Origin: Streptomyces brevispora
Lineage (GTDB): Bacteria > Actinomycetota > Actinomycetes > Streptomycetales > Streptomycetaceae
Length of the DNA stretch: 64,000 nucleotides
Reading direction: 5' to 3'
Assembly (NCBI RefSeq): GCF_007829885.1
Contig: NZ_VIWW01000001.1
Location: 1,488,001-1,552,000, forward strand
Shown here: positions 34,369-45,000 of the stretch, piece after piece
Layout of the letters: every line of letters begins with the position of its first letter
Position numbering within the stretch: position 1 is the first letter of the stretch
Notes under the pieces: generated by a model
Seen by the model: the letters and a program-made list of their open reading frames with translations, nothing else
Told to the model about the DNA's origin: nothing
The model's database searches: none
Position numbers and translations under genes: made by a program

Positions 34369-35321
34369 TGAACAAACGCCGCCTCATACCCACCGCAGCC
34401 GTCGCCGGAGCCGTCGTCCTGGGCCTCACCGCCCTCTCCGCCTGCTCGGCATCCGACGTCGCCGACCGCAAGAGCGGTGACAGGCTGAACGTGGTGGCGT
34501 CGTTCTACCCGATGCAGTTCCTGGCCGAGCGAATAGGCGGGAGCCATGTCTCCGTCTCCACGCTCACCAAGCCGGGTACGGAGCCGCACGACCTGGAGCT
34601 CAGCCCCCGACAGATCGGCGGGCTCAGCGACGCCGACTTCATCCTGTACCTCAAGGGCATCCAGCCCGCCGTGGACGACGCGATCAAGCTCTCCGAGTCG
34701 AAGCACACCGTCGACGCCGCACAGCTGACCACGTTGGAGGCCCACGGCACCGAGGCCGGCGGCGAGGAACACGGCCATGAACACGAGGGCGACGGGCCCG
34801 GCGCCGACCCGCACATCTGGCTCGACCCGGTGAAGTACGCCGAGGTCGCCAAGGGGGTGGGCAAGTCCCTGGAGAAGGCCGACCCGGATCACGCCACGGA
34901 CTACCGCAAGAACACCGACGCCCTGGTCAACGAACTGGGCGCGCTCGACACCGCGTACAAGGAGGGGCTGCGGAACACCACCACCAGGACGTTCATCACC
35001 ACCCACTCCGCCTTCGGATACCTGGCCGAGCGCTACGGCCTCACCCAGGAGGGCATCGCCGGCATCGACCCCGAGGCCGAGCCCAGCCCCGCGCGGATCA
35101 GCGCCCTGCACTCCATCGCGCAGAAGCGGAAGGTCACCACCGTCTTCTTCGAGACGCTCGCCAGCGACAAGACGGCGAAGACCGTCGCCCGGGACACCGG
35201 TCTGCGGACCGACGTGCTGGACCCGCTGGAGGGAATCACGGACAAGTCCAAGGGCGATGACTACATCGAGGTCATGAGGTCCAACCTCGCCGCGCTGCAG
35301 AAGGCACTCGGCGCGAAGTGA
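34368..35321 (+). CDS. znuA: Zinc ABC transporter substrate-binding lipoprotein
   Basis: Captures Zn2+ outside the membrane. It has 317 residues with a lipoprotein signal and lipobox LSAC (Cys26). The cluster A-I fold starts [19 protein letters not shown]. Metal ligands are likely the His in GTEPHDLEL, the His in DPHIWLDP, the His in [15 protein letters not shown] and the Asp/Glu near the C-terminus. A His-rich loop ([11 protein letters not shown]) before the second ligand is typical for zinc rather than manganese binding. First gene of znuA-znuC-znuB, under a Zur-box promoter. Confidence 0.95.
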   Translation: MNKRRLIPTAAVAGAVVLGLTALSACSASDVADRKSGDRLNVVASFYPMQFLAERIGGSHVSVSTLTKPGTEPHDLELSPRQIGGLSDADFILYLKGIQPAVDDAIKLSESKHTVDAAQLTTLEAHGTEAGGEEHGHEHEGDGPGADPHIWLDPVKYAEVAKGVGKSLEKADPDHATDYRKNTDALVNELGALDTAYKEGLRNTTTRTFITTHSAFGYLAERYGLTQEGIAGIDPEAEPSPARISALHSIAQKRKVTTVFFETLASDKTAKTVARDTGLRTDVLDPLEGITDKSKGDDYIEVMRSNLAALQKALGAK

Positions 35322-35446
35322 GCGACACGAGCAACACGAGCGGCGTGAGCGACCCGAGCGGCGTGAGCGACACGACCGCCCAGCCCGGCCCGACCGTCCA
35401 GCCCGGCCCGACCGGCCCGAACCCCGCAGCAGCACCGGAGGCGCTC

Positions 35447-36229
35447 ATGCCCGAGCCCACGAGCCACACCCCCGAACCAGTGATCGTCCTGCGCGACGCC
35501 ACGGCCACCCTCGGAGCACGCCCCGTGCTGCGCGGGGTCGACCTGACCGTGCACCGCGGCAAGGTCGTCGCGCTGCTCGGCGCCAACGGCTCCGGCAAGT
35601 CGACCGCCGTACGCTCCGCCATCGGCCAGGTCCCGCTCACCGGCGGCACCGTCGAGCTCTTCGGCACCCCGCTGCGCCGGTTCCGCGCGTGGGCGCGAGT
35701 GGGCTACGTGCCGCAGCGCACCACGGCGGCAGGCGGCGTACCGGCCACCATCCGCGAGGTCGTCTCCTCCGGGCGGCTGTCCCGGACCAGGCTGGGCCTG
35801 CCCCGCAAGGCCGACCGCGCCGCCGTCGACCGGGCCATCGAGCTCGTCGGTCTCGCCGACCGCGCCAGGGACTCGGTGAACGCACTCTCCGGCGGCCAGC
35901 ACCAGCGCGTCCTGATCGCCCGCGCGCTCGCCGCCGAACCCGAACTGCTGATCATGGACGAGCCGATGGCCGGCGTCGACCTGGCCAGCCAGGAGATCCT
36001 CGCCGCGACCCTGCGCGAACAGGTGGCGGCCGGCACCACCGTGCTGCTCGTCCTGCACGAGCTGGGCCCGCTGGAGCCGCTGATCGACCGCGCGGTCGTA
36101 CTGCGCGACGGCTGCGTGATGCACGACGGACCGCCCCCGAAGGCGCTGGGCCAGCACGCACTGCCCGGCCACGACCACGTACACCCCCACGCGGCTTCCG
36201 AGCCCGTCCGGACGGGACTGCTGAGCTGA
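35447..36229 (+). CDS. znuC: Zinc ABC transporter ATP-binding protein
   Basis: 260 residues from ATG 35447, chosen for GGAGG five bases upstream. A GTG at 35318 overlapping the znuA stop would add 43 Ser/Thr/Pro-rich residues and cannot be excluded. Walker A is LGANGSGKST, the signature is LSGGQHQRVLIARAL, Walker B is LLIMDEPMAGVD and the switch is VLHELG. It powers zinc import with ZnuA and ZnuB. The 125 bases between znuA and this start hold imperfect GAGCGACACGAGC-like repeats. Confidence 0.92.
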   Translation: MPEPTSHTPEPVIVLRDATATLGARPVLRGVDLTVHRGKVVALLGANGSGKSTAVRSAIGQVPLTGGTVELFGTPLRRFRAWARVGYVPQRTTAAGGVPATIREVVSSGRLSRTRLGLPRKADRAAVDRAIELVGLADRARDSVNALSGGQHQRVLIARALAAEPELLIMDEPMAGVDLASQEILAATLREQVAAGTTVLLVLHELGPLEPLIDRAVVLRDGCVMHDGPPPKALGQHALPGHDHVHPHAASEPVRTGLLS

Positions 36230-37125
36230 TGATGGAATTCCTCACCCCTCCCTTCATGCAGCGGGCGCTGATCGCCGCCGTGCTGGTCGGCGTCATCGCC
36301 CCCGCCGTCGGCATCTATCTGGTGCAGCGCCGGCAGGCCCTGATGGGCGACGGCATCGGCCATATCGCGATGACCGGCGTCGGCCTCGGCTTCCTGCTCT
36401 CCACCAGCCCGGTCTGGATGGCCACCGCCGTCGCCGTCGTGGGCGCGGTCGTCATGGAGCTGATCCGCTGGTACGGACGCACCCGCGGCGACATCGCGCT
36501 GGCGATGCTCTTCTACGGCGGCATGGCGGGTGGTGTCCTGCTGATCAACCTCTCCGACACCGGCTCCAACGCCAACCTCACCTCGTACCTCTTCGGCTCT
36601 CTCGCCACCGTCTCCTCCGAGGACATCACCGCGATCGGCCTGCTGGCGGCGTTCGTGCTGCTGGTGACGGTGGGGCTGCGGCGGCAGCTGTTCGCGGTCA
36701 GCCAGGACGAGGAGTTCGCCCGGGTCACCGGGCTGCCGGTGCGGGTGCTGAACCTGCTGATCGCGGTCACCGCGGCGGTCACCGTCACCGTGGCGATGCG
36801 GGTCGTCGGACTGCTGCTGGTCAGCGCCCTGATGGTGGTCCCGGTCGCCGCCGCGCAGCAGATCACCCGGTCCTTCAAGGTGACGTTCGTGCTGTCGGTC
36901 GCCGTCGGGGTCGCGGTGACCCTGGCCGGCACCGTGACCTCGTACTACCAGGACGTACCGCCCGGCGCGACGATCGTGCTGCTGGCCATCGGCGTCTTCG
37001 TCGCGCTGACGCTGCTCGCCGCCCCGCTGGCCAGAAGTCGCGCGCGCAGGAGCGAATCGGGATCGGACCGGTGCACCCTGGAGGTACCGGCAACCCGCCG
37101 GGCCGCGGACGATGTCCACGTCTGA
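36229..37125 (+). CDS. znuB: Zinc ABC transporter permease
   Basis: 298 residues with about eight or nine transmembrane helices of the ABC-3 family. The start overlaps the znuC stop (TGATG), so the genes are coupled. Conserved blocks are ALIAAVLVGVIAPAVGIYLVQRRQALMGDGIGHIAMTGVGLG near the N-terminus and RVVGLLLVSALMVVPVAAAQQITRSF towards the end. The last 35 residues are a hydrophilic tail. It completes the ZnuABC importer. Confidence 0.95.
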   Translation: MMEFLTPPFMQRALIAAVLVGVIAPAVGIYLVQRRQALMGDGIGHIAMTGVGLGFLLSTSPVWMATAVAVVGAVVMELIRWYGRTRGDIALAMLFYGGMAGGVLLINLSDTGSNANLTSYLFGSLATVSSEDITAIGLLAAFVLLVTVGLRRQLFAVSQDEEFARVTGLPVRVLNLLIAVTAAVTVTVAMRVVGLLLVSALMVVPVAAAQQITRSFKVTFVLSVAVGVAVTLAGTVTSYYQDVPPGATIVLLAIGVFVALTLLAAPLARSRARRSESGSDRCTLEVPATRRAADDVHV

Positions 37126-37189
37126 CCCCGTGGGCGGGCCGGGCTGGCACAATGGCCCGACAACGTACGGGCGACACGAGGAGGCTCCT

Positions 37190-37624
37190 GTGGCGACGGC
37201 GCCGATCAGTGGAACGAACGCGGCACCGGTACGCGGCCGCTCGACCCGGCAGCGGACGGCGGTGGCCGCCGCGCTCGACGAGGTGGACGAGTTCCGCAGC
37301 GCGCAGGAGCTGCACGACGTGCTCAGGCACCGCGGCGACTCGGTCGGGCTGACCACGGTCTACCGCACCCTGCAGTCCCTCGCGGACGCGGGCGAGGTCG
37401 ACGTGCTGCGCACCACCGAGGGCGAGTCCGTCTACCGGCGGTGCTCGACCGGTGACCACCACCACCATCTGGTGTGCCGGATGTGCGGCAAGGCCGTCGA
37501 GGTCGAGGGCCCGGCGGTGGAGCAGTGGGCGGAGACGATCGCGGCGCAGCACGGCTTCGTGAACGTGGCGCACACGGTGGAGGTCTTCGGTACCTGCGCG
37601 GAGTGCGCGAGCGCGGAGAAGTGA
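37190..37624 (+). CDS. zur: Zinc uptake regulator (Fur family)
   Basis: A Zn-sensing repressor of 144 residues. GTG 37190 is preceded by GAGGAGG. A winged-helix DNA-binding half (SAQELHDVLRHRGDSVGLTTVYRTLQSL) is followed by the dimerisation half. The His cluster is at 90-93, and the structural zinc site is formed by Cys96/Cys99 and Cys136/Cys139 (CRMC, CAEC). The gene lies 64 bases after znuB on the same strand, so it is probably in the same transcript or close to it. It should bind the boxes before znuA. Confidence 0.94.
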   Translation: MATAPISGTNAAPVRGRSTRQRTAVAAALDEVDEFRSAQELHDVLRHRGDSVGLTTVYRTLQSLADAGEVDVLRTTEGESVYRRCSTGDHHHHLVCRMCGKAVEVEGPAVEQWAETIAAQHGFVNVAHTVEVFGTCAECASAEK

Positions 37625-37664
37625 TCCGTGCCTGCGGGAGCGCCGCCCCCGCAGGCATCACTCC

Positions 37665-38483
37665 TCAGCTGCCGGATGCCTCGGCGTCCACCGCACCGCC
37701 GAAGCGCCGGTCGCGCTGGGCGAATTCCAGACAGGCCCGCCACAGGTCACGGCGGTCGAAGTCCGGCCACAGCACGTCCTGGAAGACCATCTCGGCGTAC
37801 GCGCTCTGCCAGATCAGGTAGTTGGACGTGCGCTGCTCGCCGCTCGGGCGGACGAAGAGGTCGACGTCCGGCATATCCGGGTAGTAGGTGTACTTCGCGA
37901 AGGTCTTCTCGTTGACCTTCGCCGGGTCGAGCTTTCCGTCCGCGACATCCTGCGCGATCCGCTGCGCGGCGTCGGCGATCTCGGCCCTGCCGCCGTAGTT
38001 GACGCAGAAGTACAGCGTCATCCTGTCGTTGTCCTTGGTCTGCTCCTGGGCGACCTGGAGCTCCTGGACGACGGACTTCCACAGCTTCGGCATGCGGCCG
38101 ACCCAGCGGATCCGGATGCCGAGCTCGTCCATCTCGTCACGGCGGCGGCGGATGACGTCCCGGTTGAAGTTCATCAGGAACTTCACCTCCTCCGGGGACC
38201 GCTTCCAGTTCTCGGTGGAGAAGGCGTACAGCGAGAGGTTCTTGACGCCCATCTCGATGCAGCCCTTGAGCACGTCCATGACGACGCCCTCGCCGACCTT
38301 GTGCCCCTCGGTGCGCGGCAGGCCGCGCTCCTTGGCCCAGCGGCCGTTGCCGTCCATCACCACGGCGACGTGCTTGGGCACCAGCTCACCGGGGATCTTC
38401 GGGGGCACGGCACCGGACGGGTGCGGCTCGGGGGTCTTGTAGTCGCGCCGGTTACGGCCGCCGAGAATCCCGCGTACTGCCAT
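37665..38483 (-). CDS. uppS: Isoprenyl (undecaprenyl) diphosphate synthase
   Basis: A cis-prenyltransferase making the lipid carrier for cell-wall synthesis. It has 272 residues from ATG 38483, with GGGAG upstream. The catalytic motif is [23 protein letters not shown], with Asp for Mg2+ and the Arg/His substrate contacts. [12 protein letters not shown] and the ending [29 protein letters not shown] are also conserved. About 45 residues of basic N-terminal extension are typical of actinobacteria. It is 35 bases downstream of recO on the same strand. Confidence 0.95.
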   Translation of the reverse strand: MAVRGILGGRNRRDYKTPEPHPSGAVPPKIPGELVPKHVAVVMDGNGRWAKERGLPRTEGHKVGEGVVMDVLKGCIEMGVKNLSLYAFSTENWKRSPEEVKFLMNFNRDVIRRRRDEMDELGIRIRWVGRMPKLWKSVVQELQVAQEQTKDNDRMTLYFCVNYGGRAEIADAAQRIAQDVADGKLDPAKVNEKTFAKYTYYPDMPDVDLFVRPSGEQRTSNYLIWQSAYAEMVFQDVLWPDFDRRDLWRACLEFAQRDRRFGGAVDAEASGS

Positions 38484-38518
38484 GAACTGTCTCGCTCCCT
38501 CTGCCTGATCTGCCTGTG

Positions 38519-39265
38519 TCAATTCTCTACGTACCGCAGTGAGCGCAGTCCGCGCTCCAGATGCCAGTGCAGATAGGCGGACACCAGCCCGCTCCCCTCC
38601 CTGACGTGACGCGCCTCGCACGCGTCCGCCGTCTCCCAGTCACCGGTGAGCAGTGCGCTCAGCAGGGTGACGGCCTCAGCCGAGGGTACGACGCTGCCGG
38701 GTACCCGGCAGTCGCCGCATATGACGCCGCCCGCCGCGACGGAGAAGAACCGGTTCGGTCCGGACATTCCACACCGGGCGCAGTCGTCGAAGCTGGGTGC
38801 GTAGCCGTTGACGGCGAGGGAACGCAGCAGGAAGGCGTCGAGGATGAGATTCGGCTCGTGCTCCCCGCGGGACAGCGTGCGCAGTCCGCCCACCAGCAGC
38901 AGGTACTGCTGGACCGCGGGCTCGCCCTCGTGGTCGGTGAACCGCTCGGCGGTCTCCAGCATCGCGGTGCCCGCGGTGTAGCGCCCGTAGTCGGTGACGA
39001 TGCCGCCGCCGTAGGGGGCGATCGTCTCGCTCTGGGTGCAGAGCGGCAGACCCCGTCCGACCAGCTCGCTGCCGCGTGCGAAGAACTGCACGTCCACGTG
39101 GGAGAACGGCTCCAGCCGGGCCCCGAACTTCGACTTCGTGCGCCGTACCCCGCGCGCGACGGCCCGTACCCGGCCGTGGCCGCGGGTCAGGATCGTGATG
39201 ATCCGGTCGGCCTCGCCCAGCTTCTGCGTGCGGAGCACCACGCCGTCGTCCCGGAACAAGCTCAT
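38519..39265 (-). CDS. recO: DNA repair protein RecO
   Basis: A 248-residue recombination mediator that helps load RecA with RecR. The OB-fold N-terminus is [41 protein letters not shown]. The central helical part ([25 protein letters not shown]) is followed by a zinc-binding knuckle, CARCGMSGP and CGDC. The length and ending ([14 protein letters not shown]) are normal. It is expected to share a transcript with uppS. Confidence 0.96.
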   Translation of the reverse strand: MSLFRDDGVVLRTQKLGEADRIITILTRGHGRVRAVARGVRRTKSKFGARLEPFSHVDVQFFARGSELVGRGLPLCTQSETIAPYGGGIVTDYGRYTAGTAMLETAERFTDHEGEPAVQQYLLLVGGLRTLSRGEHEPNLILDAFLLRSLAVNGYAPSFDDCARCGMSGPNRFFSVAAGGVICGDCRVPGSVVPSAEAVTLLSALLTGDWETADACEARHVREGSGLVSAYLHWHLERGLRSLRYVEN

Positions 39266-39309
39266 GGCTCCATTGTCCGGTACGCGGGCAGCCCGCCGGG
39301 GCCGCCCCC

Positions 39310-39495
39310 GTGACCCGGTCCGCTCAGTCCCCGTCCGCTCCGCCGCCGGCGGCCGCGACCGGCCCGGATTCGTACGCGATGATCACCGACCGGGCGCGGG
39401 CTACGAGCGGCAGCAGTGCGCTCAGGACTCCGGATGAGCGCCGGCAGCACCGCCAGGAGCGCGCACGGCGCCCTCGCGGCGGCGATGGGTCCCAT
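39310..39495 (-). pseudogene. Possible frameshifted remnant between recO and the downstream hypothetical gene
   Basis: From ATG 39495 one frame gives MGPIAAARAPCALLAVLPALIRSPE. The adjacent frame continues ALLPLVARARSVIIAYESGPVAAAGG and stops at about 39324. Joined after removing one C near 39420 they form a plausible short hydrophobic/basic C-terminus. No family is recognised and no ribosome binding site is seen. This may be chance; nothing else in 39266-39583 looks coding. Confidence 0.25.
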
Positions 39496-39583
39496 TCCAT
39501 GACCGCCGGTGAGTTCGGCCGCCAGGAGGCGCAGGGGGCCCGTCGTGACGGGTCGCCGGGACGTGAGCCGCGTGACCGCCGGT

Positions 39584-40336
39584 TCAGTAGGGCCCGCCGT
39601 CCCAGCCGGGGTCCTCCCAGCGGTCGGCGCCGGGGAGGCCGAGCAGCCGTATCCGGTTGAGCAGCTCCGGCGGTGCGCCGTGGGCGCGGAGCCTGGTGGG
39701 TGCGTTGCGGACCAGCCAGGCGGTCAGCTCGGTGCGGATCTCCTCCTCGTTGTCCCAGCCGCTCCAGGGCAGTTGGTCGCCGATCAGCTCCCACTCCCAC
39801 CGTTCGGCCAGGACGGCCAGGTGCGCGTCGGCCGGCGGCCCTGTCAGCGTCTCCCAGACGCCGAGCCAGGGGCCGACGGCCGCGGACGCCTCGGTGATCA
39901 CGACGAGGACGTCATGGACGGGCACCGCGGGAGACGGGTCTGTGAGGGTGTCGGCCCACCAGGCGTGCAGGAACTCCCGGACCGCCCCGGCCTGCTCGGC
40001 GGGCCAGCACTGCCATCGGCCCCGGGCGAACGAGCGGCCCGCCTCCGCCTGCCAGGGGTCGACGGGACCGCCGACGAGGGTCCGGGCGAACTGAGGCAGG
40101 ATCCGGCGCAGGACGGACGCGTGGTCGGTCCAGTCGGGGGCGTCCCAGGTGCGCCGCAGGAGGTCGGGGTCCAGCTCCGTGTCCGCCGTCTTGAGCAGCG
40201 CGAGCTCTTCGGCATCGCCCCAGTGGCACACGCAGTTGTGCTCGTCGGGCCGGGCGGTCAGACCGGCGAAGGTGAGGGCCAGGCGGTCCAGCGCGGCATG
40301 GAGGCGCAGTCGTTCGAGGGAGGGTTCGGCGCTCAT
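39584..40336 (-). CDS. Hypothetical protein, acidic, Trp-rich
   Basis: 250 residues; I do not recognise the family. The protein is soluble-looking, acidic and unusually Trp-rich (HWGDAEELAL, WDAPDWTDH, WQCWPAEQ, FLHAWWADTL, WELIGDQLPWSGWDNEE). There is a CVCHWGD segment near residue 35 with a Cys-x-Cys-His that could bind metal. No signal peptide or membrane helix is seen. Codon usage is normal for the genome, which supports a real gene. It is isolated, with 80 bases to the TerB-like gene upstream. Confidence 0.75.
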   Translation of the reverse strand: MSAEPSLERLRLHAALDRLALTFAGLTARPDEHNCVCHWGDAEELALLKTADTELDPDLLRRTWDAPDWTDHASVLRRILPQFARTLVGGPVDPWQAEAGRSFARGRWQCWPAEQAGAVREFLHAWWADTLTDPSPAVPVHDVLVVITEASAAVGPWLGVWETLTGPPADAHLAVLAERWEWELIGDQLPWSGWDNEEEIRTELTAWLVRNAPTRLRAHGAPPELLNRIRLLGLPGADRWEDPGWDGGPY

Positions 40337-40416
40337 CGTGGAGCTCGCAATCGGGGCTCCGGGAGCTCTCGCCGCCCGAAGGGAGCCAAGCTACCGGACC
40401 GCCCCGCCGGAAGGGC

Positions 40417-41121
40417 TCAGGAGGGCGTGCGCGCCGCTGCGGCGAGCAGCCGGACCGTGTCCTCGGCGCGGAGCTGGAGCGCCCCGCCGACCGTGGTCAG
40501 CACCTCGCGTTCGGCCTGGCTGTACGGGCCGTCGGCGAGCGCGATCCTGGCGCCCTGGAGCAGAATCGATTCGCGTCCGGCGGGGGCCAGATGCGGGGCC
40601 AGGGGCTCCAGCGCCTCGTGGAGCTCGATAGCGAGGGCCGCGCCGCAGGCCTCGGCGGCCGGGTCGAACGCGGAGCCGTGGCCGATGTCGACGGAGAGGA
40701 CCTCGACGACGGTGGCCAGCTGTTCCTGCGTGCAGTCGTCGAACCCGGCGCCGCGCACGGTGGCGACCGCGGTCTCCAGGACGGTGCGGGAGGTGGCGCC
40801 GCCGGCCGCCAGGACGCCGAGCGCCACGGTGTGGACGGCGTCCTTGAGCATCGCGGAGAACCGGGTGGTGGTGGGGTGGTCGAGCGTGTCGGGGTCGAAG
40901 TGGTGGTGGCACGCGGCGCATTCGACGACCGGTCCCACGGTGCCGCGCCGCAGCAGCGGTACGCCGAGGACGGCGAACCGGCGACGTCCGTTGAGGCGGC
41001 GGTAATTGCGGTCGCCCCCGCAGCCGGGGCAGAAGAACTCGCCGTCACCGACGGTGTCCCACATGGTGCGGATGCCGCAGATACGCAGCTTTGTTGCGCG
41101 TTGTCCCAGGGCTGACCGCAC
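40417..41121 (-). CDS. TerB-like protein with N-terminal zinc ribbon
   Basis: 234 residues from GTG 41121, which has GGAGG eight bases upstream. The N-terminal zinc ribbon (FFCPGCGGDRNYRRL, then VVECAACHHHFDPD) precedes an all-helical TerB-like domain (residues 85-225; QEQLATVVEVLSVDIGHG, LADGPYSQAEREVLTTVGGAL). TerB proteins are associated with tellurite resistance and phage/stress systems, but this gene has no ter neighbours. In Streptomyces it is a conserved stand-alone gene upstream of leuA. Function is unknown. Confidence 0.85.
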   Translation of the reverse strand: MRSALGQRATKLRICGIRTMWDTVGDGEFFCPGCGGDRNYRRLNGRRRFAVLGVPLLRRGTVGPVVECAACHHHFDPDTLDHPTTTRFSAMLKDAVHTVALGVLAAGGATSRTVLETAVATVRGAGFDDCTQEQLATVVEVLSVDIGHGSAFDPAAEACGAALAIELHEALEPLAPHLAPAGRESILLQGARIALADGPYSQAEREVLTTVGGALQLRAEDTVRLLAAAARTPS

Positions 41122-41232
41122 GTCGCACACCTCCGTAACGCTCCGGCAACATTGCCGTGTTGACGTGATGTTAACCACATCCTCGATCCGGCGTCAGCAC
41201 CTCACCCGTCACAACCGTCCGGAGATGGCCGA

Positions 41233-41263
41233 ACCCCGCCCCCCGGGTGCGGGTGGGCGGGGT
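41233..41263 (-). terminator. leuA terminator hairpin
   Basis: ACCCCGCCC (41233-41241) pairs with GGGCGGGGT (41255-41263), 39 bases past the leuA stop. It is short but very GC-rich. Confidence 0.5.
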
Positions 41264-41301
41264 CACGGACCGTCCTGCTTCATGCCCTTTCGGGCACGGG
41301 A

Positions 41302-43209
<1,908 letters not shown>

Positions 43210-43215
43210 CTACGA

Positions 43216-43263
43216 CTACAGGCCCTCGCCGCGGCAGCTAAGAAGAAGCAGCCCGAAACGCAT
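43216..43263 (-). CDS. leuA leader peptide (15 codons, four consecutive Leu)
   Basis: ATG 43263 opens MRFGLLLLSCRGEGL and stops at TAG 43216. Codons 5-8 are CTG CTT CTT CTT. CTT is rare in this genome, so ribosome pausing would be sensitive to charged tRNA-Leu. Leader peptides of this type upstream of leuA have been described in Streptomyces. It could control leuA by attenuation or by affecting downstream ribosome access. The ribosome binding site is weak. Confidence 0.8.
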   Translation of the reverse strand: MRFGLLLLSCRGEGL

Positions 43264-43422
43264 GATGCGAAGACCCTAGCCGAGCAGCACCCGAGACGTC
43301 GGTGCCGTATCAGTATGCGGGACCGAGCGCCGGTAACGGGTGAACAGTGACCGATCACTCTATTTCGTCAATCCTGGTGGCAACCAGTGACATGACGATC
43401 ACGCGCTGCCACAGTCGGGTGC

Positions 43423-44499
43423 ATGCAGCCTTCAACGCAGCACGGGTTCCACCCGGTCTTCTGCACCATCGTGCCGCCCCACGTCCTCGACAAGCTGTCG
43501 CAGTCCGACGACCCCGCCCTGGCGGGCCCGGCCCGCCGCACCCTGGAGTCGGACGCCGCCCGGCGCACCCGCCGCCAGGTGATGACCCCCGTCCCGACGC
43601 CCGTCGCCCCCGCACCCGAGGACGACCGTTCCGGCAAGCCCGACCGCACCCTCTACGACTGCCGCCACCGCACCGCCCTGCCCGGCACCAAGGTCCGCGC
43701 CGAGGGCCAGGACCCCACGGGCGACGCCAGCGTCAACCGCGCGTACGCGGGCTTCGGAGCCACCTTCGAACTGCTGCTCAAGGCCTATGGGCGACGTTCG
43801 ATCGACGGCAACGGGCTGCCGCTGATCGGCTCCGTGCACTACGACAAGAAGTACAACAACGCCTTCTTCGACGGCGAACAGATGGTGTTCGGCGACGGGG
43901 ACGGGGAGATCTTCCTGGACTTCACCGTCGCCATCGACGTCATCGCCCACGAGCTGGCGCACGGCCTGACCCAGTACACGGCCAATCTGAGCTACTACGG
44001 CCAGTCCGGCGCGCTCAACGAGTCGGTCTCGGACGTCTTCGGCTCCCTGGTCAAGCAGTACTCGCTGGGCCAGACCGCCGAGCAGGCCGACTGGCTGATC
44101 GGCGCGGGGCTGCTGGCGCCCCGGGTCCAGGGGGTGGCGCTGCGCTCGATGAAGGCGCCCGGCACCGCGTACGACGACGATGTGCTCGGCAAGGACCCGC
44201 AGCCCGCGTCCATGGACGACTACATCCGCACCCGCGACGACAACGGCGGGGTGCACCTCAACTCGGGCATCCCGAACCGCGCGTTCTACCTGCTGGCGAC
44301 CGCGCTCGGCGGCAGTTCCTGGGAGCGGGCCGGACAGCTCTGGTTCGATGTGCTCACAGGTGGTGAACTGGCGGTGGACGCGGACTTCGCGGACTTCGCC
44401 CGGCTGACCGTCGCGGCGGCACGCGGCCGCTTCGGCGCGGGCGACGAGGTGGAGGCGGTCCTCAAGGCCTGGTCGGAGGTGGGCGTACCGGCCGCGTAG
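43423..44499 (+). CDS. Protealysin-like M4 metalloprotease
   Basis: 358 residues with no signal peptide. It starts with a short protealysin-type propeptide (HGFHPVFCTIVPPHVLDKLSQ), not the long thermolysin FTP/PepSY prodomain. Zinc ligands are His176 and His180 of HELAH and Glu200 of NESVSD; Glu177 is the catalytic base and His278 (DNGGVHLNSGIPN) stabilises the transition state. This subfamily is thought to act inside the cell or after non-classical release. The next gene encodes an emfourin-type inhibitor, which is the known partner of protealysins. Confidence 0.93.
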   Translation: MQPSTQHGFHPVFCTIVPPHVLDKLSQSDDPALAGPARRTLESDAARRTRRQVMTPVPTPVAPAPEDDRSGKPDRTLYDCRHRTALPGTKVRAEGQDPTGDASVNRAYAGFGATFELLLKAYGRRSIDGNGLPLIGSVHYDKKYNNAFFDGEQMVFGDGDGEIFLDFTVAIDVIAHELAHGLTQYTANLSYYGQSGALNESVSDVFGSLVKQYSLGQTAEQADWLIGAGLLAPRVQGVALRSMKAPGTAYDDDVLGKDPQPASMDDYIRTRDDNGGVHLNSGIPNRAFYLLATALGGSSWERAGQLWFDVLTGGELAVDADFADFARLTVAAARGRFGAGDEVEAVLKAWSEVGVPAA

Positions 44500-44540
44500 A
44501 CGACACACGACAGAGCCCGTCCGTAGGGGAAGGACACCGT

Positions 44541-44807
44541 ATGCGGATCCAGGTGAGCAGGACCGGCGGTTTCACCGGCATCGCACGCCACCGCGAGATC
44601 GACACCTCCGGGCGGGCCGACGCCCACGAATGGGAGACCCTGGCCGAATCTGCGCTCACCGGTGGCCGGGACACCCCGCCTGACGGTGTTCCGGACGGCT
44701 TCCGCTACCGGATCACGGTCGGCGACCGGACCGTGCACTGCGCGGACCCGCGGCTGACCGACGCCCAGCGCGCACTGGTCTCACGCGTCCTGAAGGAGGG
44801 CGCGTGA
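44541..44807 (+). CDS. Emfourin-like protease inhibitor
   Basis: 88 residues: MRIQVSRTGGFTGIARHREIDT, then WETLAESA, and a beta-rich end GFRYRITVGDRTVHCADPRLTDAQRALVSRVL. It matches the pattern of emfourin (M4in), the slow tight-binding protein inhibitor encoded next to protealysin in Serratia. GGGGAAGGA lies seven bases before the ATG, and the gene follows the protease by 41 bases. The pair probably forms a protease-inhibitor operon that protects the cytosol until the enzyme is needed. Confidence 0.85.
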   Translation: MRIQVSRTGGFTGIARHREIDTSGRADAHEWETLAESALTGGRDTPPDGVPDGFRYRITVGDRTVHCADPRLTDAQRALVSRVLKEGA

Positions 44808-44831
44808 GACCGGCGCGGCACCTGCCGGGGC

Positions 44832-45000
44832 TCAGAGCCTGTCGGGTGACCTCTGACCGGGCGGCCACGCCCTGGCAGGCACGCTTCCCGCGTCGCCGAA
44901 ATACCCTCGTAGCTCCGCTACGAGGACCTTCCGGCGCCTTGGAATCGCATGCACCGGACCGCGTCCGCTTTCCAGTCGAAGGTCACCCGACGGACTCTCA
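44832..45000. mobile_element. MITE-like element with ~26-bp imperfect terminal inverted repeats
   Basis: The left end (TCAGAGCCTGTCGGGTGACC and on, from 44832) and the reverse complement of the right end (TGAGAGTCCGTCGGGTGACC) share a perfect GTCGGGTGACCT core. They are about 80% identical over 28 bases. An internal perfect hairpin CCTCGTAG-n5-CTACGAGG is near 44907-44928. No open frame is inside. The right end forms the TGA stop of era and the left end is 25 bases after the inhibitor gene, so it also acts as the separator of two convergent genes. Confidence 0.65.

Noticed and set aside
40417..41121. Tellurite-resistance/phage-defence ter cluster
   Set aside because: Only a single TerB-like gene is present, with no TerC, TerD, TerY or defence genes nearby.
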